Below are positions 7,764 to 12,380 of a DNA stretch of 12,380 bases, in pieces. Numbering within the stretch: the stretch's first letter is position 1; the number at the start of each line of letters is the position of its first letter. A model generated the notes under the pieces. It had not been told where the DNA came from and searched no databases. It saw nothing but the letters and a program-made list of their open reading frames with translations. Made by a program: the position numbers and the translations under genes. This DNA is from an uncultured Clostridia bacterium (GTDB taxonomy: Bacteria > Bacillota > Clostridia > TANB77 > CAG-508), in assembly GCA_944389715.1 (NCBI GenBank), contig CALXNI010000041.1, positions 1 to 12,380 of the forward strand. Reading direction: 5' to 3'.

Positions 7764-10700
7764 TTATCCGAATAAGCTTATTTGATTGCTTTTACTCATT
7801 CCTTCGAAGCATCCTGCTTTTGTAAGCATTTCGATTACTGATTTTCCAGCTTTTGATTTTATTTGGAAATCATCTATTGACATGAATCTTCCATTTTCTT
7901 CTTGTACTGCTTTGTATATGCTTTCTGCTGCAACTCCTCCGAAGTCCTGGTATACTAGAAAGTGGTGGCCTTATTGCTCCATCTTCTATTAAAAATTTTG
8001 AGCTGTGTGATTTATATAAATCTATTGGCAGAAATTTAAATCCTCTTTCATACATTTCTAATACTAGTTCTAATACTGTATACATTCCCTTTTCTTTTAC
8101 AGACATGTTGTTTCCTAGCGCTTCTAATTCTTTCATCTTTTGTTTTACTTTTTCTTTTCCATATATCATTATATCACTATCAAAGTCATCTGCTCCCCTT
8201 ATAGTAAAATATGCACAGTAATATGCAAGTGGATAATACACTTTAAACCAAGCAATTCTAAATGCCATTGTTACATATGCCACAGCATGTGCTTTTGGGA
8301 ACATGTATTTAATCTTCTGGCAAGAATCTATATACCATTCTGGTACATTGTGTGCTCTCATTTCTTCCTTATATTCTTCCCATTTGTCTTCTGCACCTTT
8401 TGCTACTTTTCCTTTACGGACTGCTTCCATTATTTTAAATGCATGGTCGGGATTTAATCCTTTTTTTATAAGATATGTCATTATGTCATCTCTTGTACAT
8501 ATTGCATCACTAAGTGTTGCTGTTCCTTCTTTTATTAAGGTTTCTGCATTATTTAGCCATACATCTGTACCATGTGATAATCCGAGATATACGTATAAGC
8601 TCTTCAAAAGTAGTTGGTTTTGTATCCTCTAGCATTCCTCTTACGAATTTAGTTCCAAACTCTGGTATTCCAAATGAACCGATTTTTGAGTGTATCTGCT
8701 CTGGTTCAACTCCTAATGCTTTTGTTGATGTAAATAAACTCATTGTTTTTTTATCATCTAATGGAATAGTTTGTGGGTCTACTCCTGTTAAATCTTGAAG
8801 CATTCTAATTACTGTCGGATCGTCATGACCGGAGCATATCAAGTTTAAGCAAGTTCTTATCTATTGAGTGGTAATCAAAGTGTGTTGTTATTATGTCTGA
8901 ATTTGGATCATCTGCTGGATGTTGCACTGGTGTAAATTCATAAATCTCTCTTCCATGTGGCACAACTATAATTCCACCTGGGTGCTGACCAGTTGTTCTT
9001 TTAACCCCTGTACATCCTGTAACTAATCTTGAAATCTCTGCATTTGTAACTGGTATGTTTCTTTCTTCAAAGTAATTTTTTACATATCCAAATGCCGTTT
9101 TATCTGCTATTGTACCAACAGTTCCTGCTTTAAAAGTTTTGCCTTGCCCGAAAATAACTTCTGCATATTTATGTATTTTTGATTGATACTCACCTGAAAA
9201 GTTTAAGTCTATATCAGGCTCTTTATCTCCTTTAAATCCTAAGAAAGTTTCAAATGGTATATCCATTCCATCTTTACAAAGTTTTTCTCCACATTTAGGA
9301 CATATTTTATCTGGTAAGTCAACTCCATTTTTTATTCCATAGTCTGTAAAATCTGAATATTTACATTTTGGACATCTGTAATGTGGCGGAAGAGAATTAA
9401 CTTCTGTAATACCTAGCATATTTGCTACAAATGATGAACCAACTGATCCTCTTGAACCTACTAAATATCCATCTTCATTAGATTTCCAAACTAGCTTTTG
9501 AGCAATTATATATAGTGTTGAGAATCCATTTTTTATAATTGAATCCAGCTCTCTTTTTAATCTGTCTTGCACTATTTGTGGAAGTGGATCTCCATATAGT
9601 TCTTTTGCTTTATTTGTACAAATTTCTTGTATATCTCTTTCTGCGTTTTCCAATACTGGAGGACATTTCTCTGGTGATATAGGACTTATCTCTTCACACA
9701 TATCCGAAATAAGATTAGTATTTGTTACAACTACCTCGTATGCTTTTTCTTTTCCTAAATAATCAAATTCTTTAAGCATCTCTTCTGTTGTTCTTAAATA
9801 TAGAGGTGCCTGTTCATCTGCGTCTGAGAACCCTTGTCCTGACATTAATATTCTTCTGTATATTTCATCTTCTGGATCCATAAAATGAACGTCACATGTT
9901 GCAACACAAGGTTTATTTAACTTGTCTGCTAAATTCACTATTCTCCTATTTATATCTTTTAATCCTTCTTTATCTGGCACGGTTCCATTTCTTATCATAA
10001 ATTCGTTATTACCCAAAGGCTGTATTTCTAAATAGTCATATCTTTTAGCAACTCTTTCTATTTCTTCTTCTGATTTTCCTGCAACTATTGCTCTATAAAG
10101 TTCTCCTTGTTCACATGCACTACCTAAAATTAAACCTTCTTTGTATTTTTCTAACACACTTGTTAAAATACGTGGTTTTTTGTAAAAGTAATTTAAGTGG
10201 GATACTGAGATCAGTTCATATAAATTTCTAAGTCCTTTAAGATTTTTTACCAATATTATTGCATGGTAAGAAGGAAGTGTTTTATATAATTCCTTCTTTT
10301 CTTCTTTTTTCTTTCCTCTGCCTTTTTTAGGTTCTTCTGCTTGTTTTTCAAGCATCTTTTTGAATACTTTTACTAATGTTATTACATCATCTAATGCCCT
10401 ATGTGCATTTTCCACTTTTATTCCTAGTTTCTCTGCAATTATTCCTAATTTATGTTTTTTAAATTCTGGAAATAGTTGTCTTGACAAAGCCAAACTATCT
10501 ATGTATTCGTTATCCATTGTAAGTCCTAAACTTTCTGCATTATACTTCAAAAAACCTACATCAAAATCTGCATTGTGAGCAACAAGTTTTAAATCTCCTA
10601 TAAAGTTTAAAAATTTAGGCATAATTTTATCAATTGTTTCTGCATCACTTACCATATCATCTGTAATTCCAGTGAGTTCAATTATTTTTTGTGGTATTGG

Positions 10701-12077
10701 TATCTCTGGGTTTACAAAGCATTCAAATGTATCTACTATTGCTCCATCTTTTACCCTAACTGCACCAATTTCTGTTATTTTTTCTGTTCTAAAAGAAAGA
10801 CCTGTTGTTTCTATATCTAAAACAATATATTCATTATCCATTCCGTTTGATAAGTCAACTGCATTATCATCTGGAACAAGATAGGCTTCAACTCCATATA
10901 AAACTTTTATTCCAAATTTATCTGCAGCTTTTTTTGCTTCTGGAAAGCTTTGTACAACTCCATGATCTGTAATTGCAATTGCTTTCATTCCCCAAGAACT
11001 TGCTCTTTTTATTAAATCTGTTGCGGAGCTCACACCATCCATTTGGCTCATCTGTGTATGCAGATGCAATTCTACTCTTTTTTCTTTTGCATTATCTCTT
11101 CTCTTTATTACTTCTATATCTGGCATTTCTACAATAATATTTGCAATTATTCCGAGTTCTTTTGCAAAATTATCGTATTGTGCATTACCCGATATTTTTA
11201 ATCTTTTTCCTTCTTTTAATCTTTCTAAAACTGATGGTGCCTTTTCTGCTTCAATAAAAGACTTACAAGTAATTGTACTTGTACCATCATATATATTAAA
11301 CATTGCAAGTGTTTTTCCATTTTTTAATTCTCTTGAATCTACACTAATTACCTTTCCTTCTATTGCAACTCTTCCATAGTCTGGAGTTAAATCTGCAATC
11401 TTTACTATCTGTTCCTTTATTTTTTCTGTTCTACCAAATATCAATGGAATTTTTTGTTCTTCTTTATCTTCTTCTACATCTGGCTTGTTTTCTATTACTA
11501 ATTCTTCCTGTGAGTTAATCTCATTAATTAAATCTTTGCATGCTTCTTTTTCTAAGTTCTCTAAATATTCTTCTTGTTTTTTTAATGTGTCTTCTGTTAT
11601 ATCTTCTTTATAACTAACTTTGCACTTCTCTCCGTACAAATTATAGATAATTTTTTCTATTTCTTTATCTATTTCATAAGAATGTAAAAAATCTGCATTC
11701 TTTGTTTTTAAAACAACTATAACTTTCTTATCTTCTACTTCCAAAGTACTTGGATTTAGTATAGCTTTAGTTAGTGGAAACTTTTTAGAAAGATAATTTA
11801 CAATGTTTGTCCAATCTTTTTTCAAGTCTTGGGGATAAAGGGCCCTGGCCCCCTTTTCCCCCATTTCGACATTTAGCTCTACTTTTTGTATTTGAAATCT
11901 AGTTTTTAAATAGCTTTCAAATTCTTCTATTTCTTGGAGCGTTAGAGCTTTATTTATTTTTAAATTTATTTCAAGTTTTTTGCTTTTTTTATATAAATTT
12001 ATATTAGTTATCTCTGAATTTAATATATTTTCTTTTCCGTTGTAATCTTTAAATACGTCTTTTACTATGTTTTTCAT
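7764..12077 (-). CDS. polC: DNA polymerase III alpha subunit, Gram-positive type PolC, 1436 aa with three +1 shifts
   Basis: PolC is the replicative polymerase of Firmicutes, with built-in proofreading. Domains: an N-terminal region (1-~220), an OB-fold (~230-320), a PHP domain beginning HLHTQMSQMDG (H338, H340), a DEDDh exonuclease inserted in PHP (LDIETTGL with D421/E423, then HNADFD and HRALDD), a zinc-binding CPKCKYSDF/CPKCGEKLC pair, the palm motif EPDIDLNFSGEYQ (D955, D957), and a C-terminus ending NQISLFG. The start is ATG at 12077 with GAGAGG upstream. The frame needs three single-C skips, at G1083, G1165 and G1379. The resulting 1436 aa is close to the 1437 aa I recall for Bacillus subtilis PolC. 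Each shift restores textbook PolC motifs (LGHDDPTVIRM, RISGLSHGTDVWLNNAETL, IPGLGGVAAESI). Without shifting, translation ends at 1084 aa, shortly after the palm aspartates. An essential gene with three identical breaks is unlikely to be a pseudogene. Confidence 0.95.
7938..7941 (-). other. +1 recoding site CGGA, PolC G1379
   Basis: The zero frame reads GGA CTT CGG AGG and runs 23 more residues (RRSCSRK...) to a stop. Skipping the C at 7941 gives CTT GGA GGA GTT GCA GCA, restoring IPGLGGVAAESI and the standard PolC C-terminus. Confidence 0.85.
8581..8584 (-). other. +1 recoding site CGGA, PolC G1165
   Basis: The zero frame reads ATA TCT CGG ATT and ends 11 residues later. Skipping the C at 8584 gives TCT GGA TTA TCA CAT GGT, restoring RISGLSHGTDVW, among the best conserved PolC segments. 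Confidence 0.88.
8828..8831 (-). other. +1 recoding site CGGT, PolC G1083
   Basis: The zero frame reads ATG CTC CGG TCA TGA, so a stop comes two codons after CGG. Skipping the C at 8831 gives CTC GGT CAT GAC GAT, restoring KLDMLGHDDPTVIRML. It is the only one of the seven sites with T rather than A after CGG, but the codon reached is still glycine (GGT). Confidence 0.88.
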
Positions 12078-12144
12078 TTTGTATTTTCATCCTCTCGTAA
12101 AATTAAAGTTTTGGTAATTAAATTTATTTTTTATATTCGCTCCC

Positions 12145-12285
12145 AGAGATTTATTTATATTTTTCTCACGCGCCCCAACTGCACGGAGACTGTAATAAAA
12201 TTTGCTATACGCAAATTTATATAACATTCTCCAGCTTGTCGGTCCCCACCCGCAACCCGCTCGAAAAATATAAATGGAAATCTCT
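12145..12285. repeat. MITE-like inverted-repeat element upstream of polC
   Basis: The outer arms 12145-12164 and 12264-12285 are complementary apart from a 2-nt bulge (AGAGATTT..ATTTATATTTTT). Inside is a perfect 8-bp hairpin (12198-12218, AAATTTGC/GCAAATTT) framed by TCTCC/GGAGA pairs. GC content is visibly higher than the neighbouring DNA. The whole can fold into one long cruciform 70-210 bp upstream of the polC start. The size and terminal inverted repeats fit a miniature mobile element or dispersed repeat. A structured leader RNA for polC is the alternative. No ORF is visible in 12078-12380. Confidence 0.6.
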
Positions 12286-12316
12286 TCGCGCTACTCTACA
12301 ATTTAAATTCATCAAT

Positions 12317-12342
12317 TTAATGAAAATTTTAATTTTCATTAA
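12317..12342. repeat. AT-rich 12-bp palindrome
   Basis: TTAATGAAAATT and AATTTTCATTAA flank a central TT. There is no T-tract on the minus strand, so a terminator for an off-window gene is uncertain. It could instead be a protein-binding site. Confidence 0.4.
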
Positions 12343-12380
12343 AGGGTTAAAATATAAAAATATTAATTTTGACAAATAAT

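Noticed and set aside
1613..8831. Homopolymer sequencing error as the cause of the frame breaks
   Set aside because: Four of the seven sites gain a C after T, not in a C run (CTT C GGA, TCT C GGA). All seven are single C gains exactly in codon phase before glycine. Another systematic artefact remains possible, so raw reads are still needed.
1613..8831. Ordinary pseudogenisation of polC and the activase
   Set aside because: polC is essential, the sequences are otherwise fully conserved to their C-termini, and the lesions are identical rather than random.
7870..8842. Separate short genes between polC and the membrane-protein gene
   Set aside because: The apparent ORFs at 8549-8842 and 7870-8607 start at TTG inside conserved PolC motifs and are consecutive pieces of PolC joined by +1 shifts.
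12230..12262. T-box-like GGGTGG..ACCG motif on the minus strand upstream of polC
   Set aside because: The core has extra bases, there is no specifier stem or terminator, and polC is not a known T-box target. It fits better as part of the inverted-repeat element.
12369..12374. TTGACA at the right edge as a plus-strand -35 box
   Set aside because: No -10 can be seen before the window ends, and a single hexamer in AT-rich DNA is not evidence.
1..12380. CRISPR arrays, tRNA or rRNA genes
   Set aside because: No regularly spaced repeats and no cloverleaf or rRNA-like sequence were seen on either strand. The postulated decoding tRNA, if it exists, lies elsewhere.

Overview
The window comes from an AT-rich, low-GC Firmicute, most likely an anaerobic clostridial lineage. 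The replicative polymerase is PolC, which is typical of Firmicutes. There is also a giant dehydratase-activase fusion protein of the kind found in strict anaerobes, and Shine-Dalgarno sites are purine-rich. I cannot name the genus. Every recognisable gene lies on the minus strand.

Layout in transcription order, right to left. 12380-12078 is a non-coding stretch with an AT palindrome and a MITE-like inverted-repeat element. polC (12077-7764) encodes 1436 aa once three +1 shifts are allowed. A small single-pass membrane protein (7610-7002) has its own promoter and terminator. A decayed Rpn-family nuclease/transposase remnant (6901-6723) ends in a 19-bp hairpin. An OmpR-type response regulator (6443-5763) sits 3 nt from its partner histidine kinase (5759-4658), whose frame carries one +1 shift and one internal TAA. 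A 228-bp gap full of TGTAGGGG-type palindromic repeats follows. Last is a 1433-aa BadF/BcrA-type activase plus DUF2229 plus dehydratase-like fusion (4429-125) with three +1 shifts. It is bracketed by a ~128-bp inverted repeat.

The main result is the pattern of broken frames. Three genes, including the essential polC, look like chains of truncated ORFs. All seven breaks have the same form: a zero-frame CGG followed by A or T, where skipping one C restores the family sequence and the next codon is GGA or GGT for a conserved glycine. My manual scan of the five genes found 22 CGG trinucleotides on the coding strand: 7 at these sites, 15 spanning codon boundaries, and none used as an in-frame arginine codon. 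After correction, PolC is 1436 aa, close to the roughly 1437 aa I recall for Bacillus PolC. The shifts respect codon phase, and an unshifted CTT GGA GA context occurs elsewhere in the window, so a simple context-dependent sequencing error is a poor fit. The leading inference is genome-wide +1 recoding, with CGGN read as glycine either by a four-base-decoding tRNA-Gly or by slippage at an unassigned CGG codon. Systematic assembly or read error has to be excluded with raw reads.
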